64,000 nt of DNA from Streptomyces marincola (GCF_020410765.1 NZ_CP084541.1:925001-989000), one strand, 5' to 3'; positions 43,222-52,366 are shown, counted from the first letter of the stretch. Made by a program: numbers and translations. The notes: generated from the letters alone by a model not told the origin.

Positions 43222-44335
43222 TCAGCGCCAGCGGGCCGCGGGCAGCGCGCGGCCGGTGAAGTCGAACAGCGCCTGGTTCTCCCAGGCGTTGCCCGAGGCC
43301 GGGTCGGCGGGGTCCCAGCCGTTGCCGCGGGTCGCGATCCACGCCGGCTCCCAGTAGAACAGCCCGCGTCCGCGCCCGCCGGGCACGGCGCCGACCACGC
43401 CGGAGACGGCGTCGAGCCAGGCCGCCTGGCCCTGCGGCGTCGGGGGGAACGCGGGGGGCAACTGGCCGGTGTCCCCGATGAGGTTGGGGTGGCCGTCCGC
43501 GTCGCGCAGCGTGAACGGGTACGCCGTCTCGGCCAGGACGACGTCCTTGCCGTAACGGGCGGCCGCGTCCGCCAGGTTGGCGCCCAGGTCGTCGAGCGTG
43601 CCGTGCCAGTACACGTAGAACGACAGCGCGATCACGTCGAACGGCACGCCGCGCGCCACCGCCTGGTCGAACCACCACACGGTGCCCCCGTTGTCGCCGC
43701 CCTCCGCGAGGTGCAGGGCGACCTCGGTGCCGGGCGAGGCGTCCGCGACGGCACGGGAGCCCGCGCGCAGCAGGCCGGCCAGGGCGTTCCAGTCGTCGGT
43801 CGAGCCCTCGGGCCACAGCAGCCCGTGGTTGATCTCGTTGCCGGTCTGCGCCATCGCGGCCGGGGTGCCCTGGGCGCGCAGCGCGCCGAGGACATCGGAC
43901 GTGTGGTCGTAGAGGGCCTGTTCGAGCGCGCTGCCGCGCAGTCCCGTCCACGCGGCGGGCTTGCGCTGCTGCCCCGGGTCGGCCCAGCTGTCCGAGTAGT
44001 GGAAGTCGACCAGCAGGCGCATGCCGAGGGCATGCGCCCGCCGGGCCATGGTCAGGACCTGCGCCGTGCCGTGGTAGCCGTCGGGCGAGTCGACCCACAC
44101 CTTGAGCCTGACCCAGTTGGCGCCGCCGTCCCGCAGGATGCGGACCGGGTCGCCGACGGTGCCGTCGGCGTACCGGAAGACGGCGCCCAGGTCCTCCGCC
44201 TTCGGGACGGAGGAGAGGTCGACCCCCCGCACGGGCGGCGCCGCGGCGTGCGCGGCGCCGCCCGGCAGGGAGGCGAGGACGGCGGCCGGCCAGGGCGGCC
44301 GTTGTGGCGCGGAGCAGTGTGCGTCTGTGCATCAT
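43222..44335 (-). pseudogene. GH53 endo-beta-1,4-galactanase with frame break in signal peptide
   Basis: The 336-aa catalytic part is intact: RGVDLSSVPKAEDLGAVFRY, FHYSDSWADPGQQ, TGNEINHGLLWPEG (acid/base Glu) and VVLAETAYPF (nucleophile Glu), all typical GH53 arabinogalactan endo-1,4-galactanase. The secretion signal starts at ATG 44335/44332 (GGAAGGG upstream): MHRRTLLRATTAALAG, then the frame is lost. In the next frame AVLASLPGGAAHAAAPPVRG continues straight into the mature enzyme. One extra base (a C in GGCCGGCC at about 44282-44292) accounts for it. As given, only an unsecreted product from GTG 44232 is possible. Confidence 0.85.
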
Positions 44336-44375
44336 GGGTCCCTTCCATGAGTGACAGGACTTCACCCGCGGGGCG

Positions 44376-46382
44376 TCACCGGTCCAGGCGCACCACCCGG
44401 GTGGCACCCGCGGGCACGGCGAGCGGGCCGTCGGCGCGGGTGCCGGTGAGCAGTTCGGTGCCGGAGGCGGGCAGGGCCACCTCGTGGTCCTCGGCCGTGT
44501 GGTTGATCGCGAACAGGAAGTCGCCGCCGGGGCCCGCGCGCCTGACCACCTCGACGTCGCGGGGCAGGTCGTCGCGCGGGTCGAGACCGGCGTCCTTCCC
44601 CGCCGCGGCCAGGACCTGGCGCAGCCCCTCCTGGCCCACGCGGGCCGAGACGTACCAGGCGGTGCCGTCACCGAGCCGGTGGCGGGTGATCGCGGGCCCG
44701 CCGGCCGCGGGTCCGTCGGCGTAGGTCCACACCGTTTCCGCGCCCGTGGTGCGGACGGTCTCCGCCCAGACGTCGGCGGTCGCGGTGGCGCCCTCAGGGC
44801 CTGCCAGCCGCACCGTCTCGCCCGCGCGCAGCGGCTGGAACTCCTCGACGACCAGGCCGAGGACGTCGCGCAGCGCGCCGGGGTGCGGTCCCGGGTGCAC
44901 GGCGTCGTGCTCGTCGACGATGCCCGAGAAGCAGGACACCACCAGCGTGCCGCCGCCCTCGACGTAGCGGCGCAGGTTCTCGCCCGCGGCCCGGGTGGCG
45001 AGGTAGAGGGCCGGGACGACGACCAGCGGCCGGCCGGCGAGGTCACCGGACTCGGGGTGCGCGAAGTCGACGGTCAGGTGCTGGTCGAACAGCGCGGCGT
45101 ACCACGCCTCCGCGCGTTCCCTGGTGCCCAGGTCGTCGCTCGGCCGCCACTCCAGCTTGTGCGCCCACCAGGACTCCCAGTCCCACACGACGGCCGCGTC
45201 GGCCACCGTGCGGGTGTCCATGATGTCCGCCAACGCGTCGATGTGCCCGCCGAGTTCGACGACCTCGCGCCACACACGGCTGTCGGTGCCCGCGTGCGGC
45301 ACCATCGCCGAGTGGAATTTCTCCGCGCCGGCGCGTGAGGCGCGCCACTGGAAGAACATCGCGCCCTGCGAGCCGCGGGCGACGTGCGCGAGGCTGTTGC
45401 GCGCCATCTCGCCCGGCCGCTTGGCGATGCCGCGCGGCTGCCAGTTGACGGCGCTGGTGGAGTGTTCGAGCAGGAGCCAGGGGCGGCCGGCGCCGACGGA
45501 ACGGGTGAGGTCGGCGGCGAACGAGAGGTTGATGTGGTTCCTGTCGTCCTCGGCCACCAGGTAGTGGTCGTTGGTGACGATGTCGACCTCGCGGCCCCAC
45601 TTCCAGTAGTCAATGGTGTCGCACTGGGTGGGCGAGACCATGAAGTTGGTGGTGACCGGCACGCCGGGGGACAGTTCGTGCAGCAGGTCGCGCTCGGCGC
45701 GGAAGTTCTCCAGCGCGCTGTCGGAGGCGAAGCGCGCGAAGTCCAGGCGCTGCGCGGGGTTGGCCGTGGTGGGGGTGAGCCTGGGCGGCTGCACCTCGTC
45801 CCACTCGCCGTACGCCTGGCCCCAGAAGGCCGTGCCCCAGGCCGCGTTGAGCGCGTCGAGGGTGCCGTACCGCTCGGCGAGCCAGCGCCTGAAGTGGGCG
45901 GCGGAGACGTCGCAGTAGCACTCAAGGACGGGCACTCCGTACTCGTTGTGCACGTGCCACAGCGCGAGCGCCGGGTGGTCGCCGTACCGCTCGCCGAGCG
46001 CGCGGGTGATGCGCGCGGCGGCCTCGCGGTAGGCGGGCGAGCTGTGGCAGATCGCCCCGCGCGAGCCGAACTCCAGGCGCACGCCCTCCCGCGTGACCGG
46101 CAGCGCCTCGGGGTGCGCGCGGTAGAACCACGCCGGGGGGACGACCGTGGGGGTGGCGAGGTCGATCCGGATGCCGCCCTCGTGCAGCAGGTCGATGATC
46201 CGGTCGAGCCAGCCGAAGTCGTACACGCCCTCGCGGGGTTCGAGCCGGGCCCAGGAGAAGATCCCGATGCTGACGAGGGTCACCCCGGCTTCGCGCATCA
46301 GCGCGACATCCTCCGGCCACAGCTCCTCGGGCCACTGCTCGGGGTTGTAGTCCCCGCCGAACGCGAGTCGGTCCATGCGCAT
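44376..46382 (-). CDS. Beta-galactosidase, GH42 family
   Basis: 668-aa glycosidase from ATG 46382. GH42 TIM barrel with LAFGGDYNPEQWPEELWPED at the N-terminus, acid/base Glu in LWHVHNEYG (about residue 150) and nucleophile Glu in WLLLEHSTSAVNW (about 320). Trimerisation domain A beta/alpha region and C-terminal beta domain follow. No signal peptide: cytoplasmic, acting on imported galacto-oligosaccharides. Downstream is the GH53 galactanase (31 bp), upstream the divergent LacI regulator, forming a galactan-use cluster, though no sugar transporter is present. Confidence 0.95.
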   Translation of the reverse strand: MRMDRLAFGGDYNPEQWPEELWPEDVALMREAGVTLVSIGIFSWARLEPREGVYDFGWLDRIIDLLHEGGIRIDLATPTVVPPAWFYRAHPEALPVTREGVRLEFGSRGAICHSSPAYREAAARITRALGERYGDHPALALWHVHNEYGVPVLECYCDVSAAHFRRWLAERYGTLDALNAAWGTAFWGQAYGEWDEVQPPRLTPTTANPAQRLDFARFASDSALENFRAERDLLHELSPGVPVTTNFMVSPTQCDTIDYWKWGREVDIVTNDHYLVAEDDRNHINLSFAADLTRSVGAGRPWLLLEHSTSAVNWQPRGIAKRPGEMARNSLAHVARGSQGAMFFQWRASRAGAEKFHSAMVPHAGTDSRVWREVVELGGHIDALADIMDTRTVADAAVVWDWESWWAHKLEWRPSDDLGTRERAEAWYAALFDQHLTVDFAHPESGDLAGRPLVVVPALYLATRAAGENLRRYVEGGGTLVVSCFSGIVDEHDAVHPGPHPGALRDVLGLVVEEFQPLRAGETVRLAGPEGATATADVWAETVRTTGAETVWTYADGPAAGGPAITRHRLGDGTAWYVSARVGQEGLRQVLAAAGKDAGLDPRDDLPRDVEVVRRAGPGGDFLFAINHTAEDHEVALPASGTELLTGTRADGPLAVPAGATRVVRLDR

Positions 46383-46398
46383 CTGTCGAGCTGCCTTT

Positions 46399-46416
46399 CC
46401 TGTGAACGTGCACAGG
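46399..46416. promoter_or_regulatory. LacI-family operator at GH42 promoter
   Basis: CCTGTGAACGTGCACAGG is a near-perfect 18-bp palindrome (one mismatched pair), with central CG, the usual LacI-family form. On the minus strand it lies just after a TATGTT -10-like and TTGTCA -35-like pair, where a repressor would block GH42 initiation. Confidence 0.75.
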
Positions 46417-46466
46417 CAACATAACCGCACAGCACCGACCATTGACAAGGGTTGGATCGGGCCCTT

Positions 46467-46476
46467 CCTGTGCACG
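46467..46476. promoter_or_regulatory. Second LacI half-operator
   Basis: CCTGTGCACG is identical to one 10-bp arm of the 46399-46416 operator and lies between that site and the LacI start. It may be an auxiliary site for autoregulation or looping. Confidence 0.45.
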
Positions 46477-46525
46477 ATCCCAGCCCTCGCCCCGGCTCTC
46501 GCAGCGGCGCCGTACAGTCGTGCCC

Positions 46526-47557
46526 GTGAGCCCGACGAACAACACGACCCGGCGCAGGCGGCCGACGATCCACGACGTGGCGCGGGAGGCGGGCGTCTCC
46601 CGCGGCACCGTCTCCCGGGTGCTCAACGGCGGGCACCACGTCAGCCCGGCCGCGGCCGAGGCCGTGAACGCGGCGATCCGCAGGACCGGCTACGTCGTCA
46701 ACCGGCACGCCCGCAGCCTCATCACCGGCCGTTCCGGCTCCGCGGCGTTCCTGCTGACCGAGCCGCAGGAGAGGTTCTTCGAGGACCCGAACCTGGGCGT
46801 GCTGCTGCGCGGCTGCACGCAGGCGCTGGCCGCGCACGACATCCCGCTGCTGCTGATGATCGCCGGCAGCGGCGCGGAGCAGCGGCGCATCACCCGCTAC
46901 GTCTCGGCGGGCCACGTCGACGGCGTGCTGCTCGTCTCCTCGCGCACCGGGGACCCGATGGCCGAGACGCTCGTGCGGGCCGGCCTGCCTGTGGTCGTGT
47001 GCGGCCGGCCCGTGGGGCGCGCCACGGGCCTGGCGCACGTGGCGGCCGACGACCGGGGCGGCGCCCGGCAGATGGTCCGCCACCTGCTGGCCACGGGCCG
47101 GCGGCGCGTGGCGACGGTGACCGGGCCGCTCGACACCCCGGGCGGCGTGGAACGGCTGGCCGGCTACCGCGAGGTGCTCGACGAGGCCGGCCTGCCCGCG
47201 GACGACGACCTGGTGGAGACCGGCGACTACAGCCACGACGGCGGCGCGGCGGCCACGGCCCGGCTGCTCGCGCGCCGCCCGGACCTCGACGCGCTGTTCG
47301 TCGCCTCGGACCTGATGGCGCGGGGCGCGCTCGCCGCGCTGGAACGCGCCGGCCGCCGCGTGCCGCACGACGTGGCCGTCGGCGGCTTCGACGACTCGAC
47401 GGCGGCGGTGGCCTCCCGGCCCGGCCTGACCACGGTCAGGCAGCCGTGGGACCGCATCAGCTCCGAGATGGTCCGCGTCCTGCTCGCCCGGATGGCGGGC
47501 GAGGACGCCTCGGCGGTGATCCTGCCCACCGAACTGGTCCGCAGGGAGTCCGCCTGA
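46526..47557 (+). CDS. LacI-family transcriptional regulator
   Basis: 343 aa from GTG 46526; no Shine-Dalgarno, but TACAGT 8 bases upstream suggests leaderless expression. N-terminal HTH PTIHDVAREAGVSRGTVSRV with hinge VNAAIRRTGYVVNRHARSL, then the periplasmic-binding-like sensor domain (VDGVLLVSSRTGDP, DDRGGARQMVRHL, RVATVTGPLDTPG, FVASDLMARGALAAL, VGGFDDS). It is divergent from the GH42/GH53 genes and very probably represses them, with a galactose-containing sugar as inducer (inference). Confidence 0.94.
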   Translation: MSPTNNTTRRRRPTIHDVAREAGVSRGTVSRVLNGGHHVSPAAAEAVNAAIRRTGYVVNRHARSLITGRSGSAAFLLTEPQERFFEDPNLGVLLRGCTQALAAHDIPLLLMIAGSGAEQRRITRYVSAGHVDGVLLVSSRTGDPMAETLVRAGLPVVVCGRPVGRATGLAHVAADDRGGARQMVRHLLATGRRRVATVTGPLDTPGGVERLAGYREVLDEAGLPADDDLVETGDYSHDGGAAATARLLARRPDLDALFVASDLMARGALAALERAGRRVPHDVAVGGFDDSTAAVASRPGLTTVRQPWDRISSEMVRVLLARMAGEDASAVILPTELVRRESA

Positions 47558-47769
47558 CCGCGGCGCGTCCGCCACCGCGCGCGAGCGCACAGGACGGTGG
47601 GGCGCACGGGATGCTTCGGCACCCGTGGTGCGCGGGAATGCCGAGGGTGGCCCACTCCCCCACGGCTGTTCACACGGACGTCGTCCGCGCGACTCCCGGG
47701 CCGGGCGGGCCGGAAACTCCCGTTCCCTAGGGTCCGTTTGCTTTCCCCCACCGAGCCAGGGAGAACATC

Positions 47770-49056
47770 GTGCGCAAGGCCAGGCCGACCCTCGCCGCAG
47801 CCCTCGCAGCCGCCGCGGTCGCCGCCGCGACCCCCGCGTTCGCCGTGCCCCCTCAGAGCATGCCCCCTCAGACCGCCCCCGCCCAGACTCCCGCCGGGAC
47901 CATGCCCGTTCCGACCATGCCCGCCGCGGACGCGCTTCCGCACAACGTCTCGCCACAGGGCGCCACCCCGCAGGACGTGCCCCACCGGGACCCGGGCCGC
48001 CGGCCCGGCCACCCGCGCGACCTGCCCCTCAGCATCCACGGCGGAACCTGGCCGACCAGCCACGTCCAGGGCGTCACCGTCGACCACGAACACGGCTGGG
48101 TCTACTGGTCCTTCACGCAGATGCTGGTGAAGACCGACCTGGAGGGCAACGTCCTCGGCACGGTCGAGGGCCTGACCGGGCACCTCGGGGACATCGACCT
48201 CAACCCGCGGGACGGCCGCGTGTACGGATCGCTGGAGTACAAGGCGGAAGAGGCGTTCTACATAGCCGTCTTCGACGGGGCCGCCGTCGACCGGATCGGC
48301 CTCGACGCCGAGACCGACGGCGTCATGACGGCCGTCCACCTCGACGAGGTCGTCGAGGACTTCACCGCCGACATGGACGGCGACGGCGTGTTCGACGGCG
48401 ACACGGCCGACACCGCGGACCACCGCTACGGGTGCAGCGGCATCGACGGAGTCTCCTTCGGCCCGTCCTTCGGGCGCACGGGCGGGCCGCAGCGGCTGAT
48501 GGTCGCCTACGGCGTGTACTCCAACACCGAACGCGCCGACAACGACCACCAGGTGATCCTGGAATACGACGTGCGCACCTGGCACCGCTACGAGCGCCCG
48601 CTGACGCAGAGCGAGCCGCACCGCAGCGGGCCGCGCCGCACGGCCGGCAAGTACTTCGTGTACACGGGGAACACCAGGTTCGGCGTGCAGAACCTGGAGT
48701 ACGACGCGTACACGGGCGACTGGATGCTCGCGGTCTACAACGGGGTGAAGCCCGGCTTCCCGAACTACTCGTTCTTCATCGTGGACGGCTCGGCCCGCCC
48801 GCAGCGCGGCGAGATCGCCGGCCAGCCCGAGCGCGAGCACGGCCGGCTGCTGAGCCTCGTCGACGACGGCCTCCACGACCCGGCCACCGGCATCCGCGGC
48901 TGGGACTTCCACGGCGACTACGGGCTCGCCGCGCTCGGGAACGGCTACTACTACGCGGCCGAGGGCGGTCCCGTGCCCGGCGGCCAGGAGGGCGAGGTGC
49001 ACCTGTACCGCTGGACCGGCGCGACCCCGACCCCGTTCGAGCGCGTCACGCACTGA
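47770..49056 (+). CDS. Secreted beta-propeller-like protein with Ca-loop motif
   Basis: 428-aa extracellular protein of unknown function. Signal peptide 1 to about 25 (RPTLAAALAAAAVAAATPAFA), then a Pro/Gln/Met-rich region with PPQ repeats (about 27-75). The rest is beta-rich with repeated V-x-D-x-x-x-G-x-V-Y patterns (HVQGVTVDHEHGWVYWSF, DIDLNPRDGRVYGSLEY, MLAVYNGVKPGFPNYSFFIV), suggesting a propeller. DMDGDGVFDGDTAD (about 199-212) matches a calcium-binding DxDxDG loop. GGGAGA precedes the GTG start. I do not recognise the family. Confidence 0.83.
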   Translation: MRKARPTLAAALAAAAVAAATPAFAVPPQSMPPQTAPAQTPAGTMPVPTMPAADALPHNVSPQGATPQDVPHRDPGRRPGHPRDLPLSIHGGTWPTSHVQGVTVDHEHGWVYWSFTQMLVKTDLEGNVLGTVEGLTGHLGDIDLNPRDGRVYGSLEYKAEEAFYIAVFDGAAVDRIGLDAETDGVMTAVHLDEVVEDFTADMDGDGVFDGDTADTADHRYGCSGIDGVSFGPSFGRTGGPQRLMVAYGVYSNTERADNDHQVILEYDVRTWHRYERPLTQSEPHRSGPRRTAGKYFVYTGNTRFGVQNLEYDAYTGDWMLAVYNGVKPGFPNYSFFIVDGSARPQRGEIAGQPEREHGRLLSLVDDGLHDPATGIRGWDFHGDYGLAALGNGYYYAAEGGPVPGGQEGEVHLYRWTGATPTPFERVTH

Positions 49057-49098
49057 CGCCCCCGGGCCCGGGGGGGGGCGGCCGGGGCGCGGCCGGAC

Positions 49099-50031
49099 TC
49101 AGAGGAGCTGTTCCGCCAGCTGCTCGGTCAGCCGCGCCAACCCCGGGTCCCGGTCGTGCGCCCGGTGCCAGTGGGCCGACCGCACGGTCAGCAACTGGGT
49201 CCACCGCAGAGCGCGTTCGGCGTCGAGGCCGGCGGCCTCCGCGAACACCGCGACCCGCCGCCGCGCGTGGCCCGCCAGGTCACCCGAGCCGACCACGTCG
49301 AGCAGACTCGCCCTGACCAGCGAGAACGTGTCGTACGCCGGGTCGCCCACCAGGCCCTTGGGGTCGATGGCGAGCCACGGCTCGCGCGCCCCGCGCAGCA
49401 CGTTGCGGAAGTGCAGGTCGCCGTGGACCATCACCGCGGGCTGGTCACCGGCGAGTTCCGCCACGGCGGCCAGCGCCGCCCCGGTGGCGCGCCGCGACAT
49501 GGGGCGGCCCAGCGCCTCGTCGTTCGCGCGCAGTTCCTCCTCCCACCGGTCCGCGAGGTCCGCGAGCCGCGGCAGCCCAGGCGGGGCGGGCACGGCGAGC
49601 CGGCGCAGCAGGCGGCCCGCCTCCGCGACGGCCTCCTCCGTGTCGGGGAGATCGGCCAGCGTGCCGGGCCCGGCGTGTTCGAGCAGCATCGCGAACGCCG
49701 CGTCGTCCCGTTCGAGGAGCAGGACCGCGCCCCGGCCCTCCCAGACGGCGAACGCGTCCGGTTCGTGCACGTTGCCCGGGTGGGTGAAGGACACCTTCAG
49801 CGCCGCGGGAGCACCGTCCGCGCGGCGCACCGGCACCACGATGCCGACCTCGCCGTGCGCCACCGGCCCCGCGACCTCGCAGTCCCAGCGCCGCAGCAGC
49901 CGGCCGGCCAGCGCGGGCAGCCCGGCGAGCCAGGCCAGTCCGCGTTCGCCCTCCCGCGCGGCGGTCAGGCGGGCGAAGTCCTCGGGAACGGCGACCGCTT
50001 CCCGCCGCCGCGGCGCGTCGGGGCGCCTCAC
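49099..50031 (-). CDS. APH(6)-like aminoglycoside/hydroxyurea phosphotransferase family kinase
   Basis: 310-aa small-molecule kinase. VMVHGDLHFRNVLRG contains the catalytic Asp and IDPKGLVGDPAYD the Mg-binding Asp of the APH(6)/hydroxyurea phosphotransferase group, whose best known members inactivate streptomycin. Resistance is possible but not shown. The GTG start overlaps the stop of the stressosome-operon phosphatase gene (GTGA at 50028-50031), so it is translationally coupled to that operon, an unusual context for this family. Confidence 0.9.
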   Translation of the reverse strand: MRRPDAPRRREAVAVPEDFARLTAAREGERGLAWLAGLPALAGRLLRRWDCEVAGPVAHGEVGIVVPVRRADGAPAALKVSFTHPGNVHEPDAFAVWEGRGAVLLLERDDAAFAMLLEHAGPGTLADLPDTEEAVAEAGRLLRRLAVPAPPGLPRLADLADRWEEELRANDEALGRPMSRRATGAALAAVAELAGDQPAVMVHGDLHFRNVLRGAREPWLAIDPKGLVGDPAYDTFSLVRASLLDVVGSGDLAGHARRRVAVFAEAAGLDAERALRWTQLLTVRSAHWHRAHDRDPGLARLTEQLAEQLL

Positions 50032-51332
50032 GCGCCGCTCCGCGGCACCGGGCCGAGCTGCGCGGGCGGGACAGGACCGGCGGCGGCCGGCCAGGACAGG
50101 GCCCTGACGGCGAGGGCGAGCGTGTCGTCCGGGTGCAGGATCACGGTGTGCATGTCCTCCGCGATGGCCGAGGGCACCTCGCCTATCGGCCGCCCGGCGT
50201 GGCGGGCCGCGGCGCGGATCAGCCGGGCCTCGCCCTCCAGCGGGTCCTTGCGGCTCTCGGTCAGCCCGTCGGTGTACAGCACGAGCAGGTCGCCCGGCGC
50301 GAACCCGGTGCGCAGCACCGCGTCGCTGCCCGGCAGCGGGAAGCCGATGCCTCGGCCCTTGACCTCCAGGTACCTGTGGTTGCCGTCGGCGCCGATCAGC
50401 AGCGCAGGCGGGTGGCTGCCGTTGGCGAGCAGCAGCTCGCCGGTCGCCGGGTCGAGCCGCGCGAGCTGCACCGTGGCCATCAGGTCGCGGTCGAACGGCA
50501 GCAGGATCTCGTCGGTGCGGGCGATGATCGACTCGATGCCGTGCCCCTCAAGGGCGAGGGTGCGCACGGCGTGGGTGACGTTGAGGGCGCTGCGGGTGCT
50601 GCGCACGCCGTGGCCGAGCGCGTCGACGACCGTGATGTGCACCGAACCGTCGGGCAGGCGGAACCAGTCGTAGAGGTCGCCGCCTGTGGGCGCGTCGGTG
50701 CCTGCCGGGGCGTAGTGGACGGCGAGTTCGAGCCCGTCCACGACGATGGGCGGCGGGCGCAGCGCGTCCTCAAGCTCGCGCAGCGTCTTGCCGTGCGCGC
50801 GGCGCAGCCGCTCGTCCCGTTCCTCCAGTTGCACGTAGAGCGCGAGAACGCCGCTGTTGGTCTCGGCCAGTTCGTCCTTGAGGCGGCGGTGCTCGGCGGC
50901 CAGGGTCTCGGCGCGTTCGAGTGCGTGGCGCAGCTCCTCCTCGCGGGCGGCGTGCTCGGCGGCGTCCTCGTCCGCGCCGTCCGGGCCCGCGGGCGCGGGC
51001 GGCCCGGCGGGCAGCGGCAGGTCCCACAGCACGGAACCGTCGGTCAGCACCTGCGCGGGCAGCGGCAGTTCGGCGGGGAGCTGGCGGCTGCCCACCTCGT
51101 CGGGGCGGCAGGTGAGCCGCAGCGCGCCGGCCCGGCCCGCGCTGTCCGCGCGCACCTCGGTCTCCAGGCGGACGGCCCGGTCCGCGGCGAACTCCGCCGC
51201 GGCCACGGCGGCCACCGAGACCGCGAGGCGGGCCCGCAGGTCGACGGGCAGGCGGTAGGCGCGGGCCGTCAGGCGCACCGCGCCGAGCAGTTGCGCCGCG
51301 CTGGTGAAGCGGCTGCTTTCGGTCGTCGTCAT
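50028..51332 (-). CDS. SpoIIE-type PP2C phosphatase (RsbU-like)
   Basis: 434-aa Ser/Thr phosphatase. N-terminal region (about 1-110) resembles a degenerate ATPase/sensor domain, followed by a coiled coil (about 125-185, rich in E/L/R, HALERAETLAAEHRRLKDEL). The PP2C/SpoIIE domain (about 195-415) has GGDLYDWFRLPDGSVHITV, VDALGHGVRSTR and LVLYTDGLTESR metal-site motifs. Expected to dephosphorylate an anti-anti-sigma STAS protein. Start ATG 51332 lies 4 bp after the preceding stop. Fifth gene of the rsbR-S-T operon. Confidence 0.92.
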   Translation of the reverse strand: MTTTESSRFTSAAQLLGAVRLTARAYRLPVDLRARLAVSVAAVAAAEFAADRAVRLETEVRADSAGRAGALRLTCRPDEVGSRQLPAELPLPAQVLTDGSVLWDLPLPAGPPAPAGPDGADEDAAEHAAREEELRHALERAETLAAEHRRLKDELAETNSGVLALYVQLEERDERLRRAHGKTLRELEDALRPPPIVVDGLELAVHYAPAGTDAPTGGDLYDWFRLPDGSVHITVVDALGHGVRSTRSALNVTHAVRTLALEGHGIESIIARTDEILLPFDRDLMATVQLARLDPATGELLLANGSHPPALLIGADGNHRYLEVKGRGIGFPLPGSDAVLRTGFAPGDLLVLYTDGLTESRKDPLEGEARLIRAAARHAGRPIGEVPSAIAEDMHTVILHPDDTLALAVRALSWPAAAGPVPPAQLGPVPRSGA

Positions 51333-51336
51333 GGCG

Positions 51337-52362
51337 TTACGGGGCGAGGGCGATGGCCGCCGCGTCGTCGCGGTCGTGGCGGTGCCGGTGGGCGAGGGCG
51401 GGGGCGAGCAGGGACGGGGGCAGGCGGAGCAGGAACGGGGCCGGGTCCCGACTCCAGGCGGCGTCGATGCCGTCGGTGTGCAGGACCCACACGCCGGCCG
51501 CGGTGGCGGGCAGCCGGTGCACCACCGGCCGCGGCAGGTTGTAGCCGACGATACCGGGCGGTCCCTGCGGGCCGCCGCGGGCCCGCTGCCCGTCGGCGAG
51601 CACCAGCCTGACGTTGCCGGTCGCGCAGAACTCCATGGTGCCGCCCGCGTTCCGCAGCAGCGCGACGGCCGCGCCGCGGGTGCGGCGCAGCGCATCGTGG
51701 AGCGCGGTCATCAGCGGGGACAACGGCGCGCCCGGGGCCGCGAGGAAGGCCGTCATCGCGCTGCCGGCCGCCTCGGCCGCCGCCGGTCCGTGGCCGAGGC
51801 CGTCGATGAGCACGGCGGTGCGGCCCGCCTCGGTCTCCACGACCGCGGCGGCGTCGCCGCACGCCAGGTCCTCGTGGCGCGCGCCCTGCTCCTGCGGGCC
51901 GGCCGGCAGGCACACCGTGCCCACGGCACCGGCGGCGACGGGCGCGGTGCCCGGCATCGTGAGCCGGGCGGCGACGAGGGTGCCGGTGGGGCCGGTGCGG
52001 ATGGACAGGTCCGTGGCGATGCGGCGGATCGCGCCGAGTCCCGTGCCCAGGGTGCCGCTGGTGGTGAACCCGTCGGTGAGGGCGGCGTCCACGCTCCCGA
52101 TGCCGGGACCGCGGTCCGCGGCCACGACTTCGACGCCGTGGTCGAGCGGCAGCGGCTGGAGGTAGAGCACGCCGTCGACGGCGTGCTTGTGGAGGTTGGT
52201 GGCCAGCTCGCTGGCGAGCACGGCGGCCTTCTCCGGGAGGGCGCCGGGCAGCCCGGCCTCCTCGGCCGCCTCCCGGGCGGCGCGGACGGCCAGGTGCACG
52301 GCGCTGCGGTGGTCGATGCGGACCTGCCGGGTGATCCGCGGTCGCGTGGCACGGGGGGGCAC
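51337..52362 (-). CDS. HATPase (RsbT/W-like) fused to SpoIIE/RsbX-like phosphatase
   Basis: 341-aa fusion. Residues about 10-140 form a GHKL ATPase of the RsbT/RsbW kind (ELATNLHKHAVDG N-box, VVAADRGPGIGSVDAAL, GTGLGAIRRIA). Residues about 150-335 form a short SpoIIE phosphatase like RsbX (EDLACGDAAAVVE, VLIDGLGHGPAAAEAA, WVLHTDGIDAAWSRD). In B. subtilis RsbX resets the stressosome by dephosphorylating RsbR and RsbS. GTG start lies 4 bp after rsbT. The pairing of kinase-like and phosphatase-like domains in one chain suggests a combined reset/output switch (inference). Confidence 0.9.
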   Translation of the reverse strand: MPPRATRPRITRQVRIDHRSAVHLAVRAAREAAEEAGLPGALPEKAAVLASELATNLHKHAVDGVLYLQPLPLDHGVEVVAADRGPGIGSVDAALTDGFTTSGTLGTGLGAIRRIATDLSIRTGPTGTLVAARLTMPGTAPVAAGAVGTVCLPAGPQEQGARHEDLACGDAAAVVETEAGRTAVLIDGLGHGPAAAEAAGSAMTAFLAAPGAPLSPLMTALHDALRRTRGAAVALLRNAGGTMEFCATGNVRLVLADGQRARGGPQGPPGIVGYNLPRPVVHRLPATAAGVWVLHTDGIDAAWSRDPAPFLLRLPPSLLAPALAHRHRHDRDDAAAIALAP

Positions 52363-52366
52363 GGCG

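Noticed and set aside
42917..45046. 709-residue minus-strand frame
   Set aside because: Out-of-frame shadow of the GH42 and GH53 genes. It is useful only because it contains the first half of the GH53 signal peptide.
49059..49074. CCCCCGGGCCCGGGGG palindrome as an operator or terminator
   Set aside because: No loop and simple composition; it may help termination between converging genes but is not distinctive.
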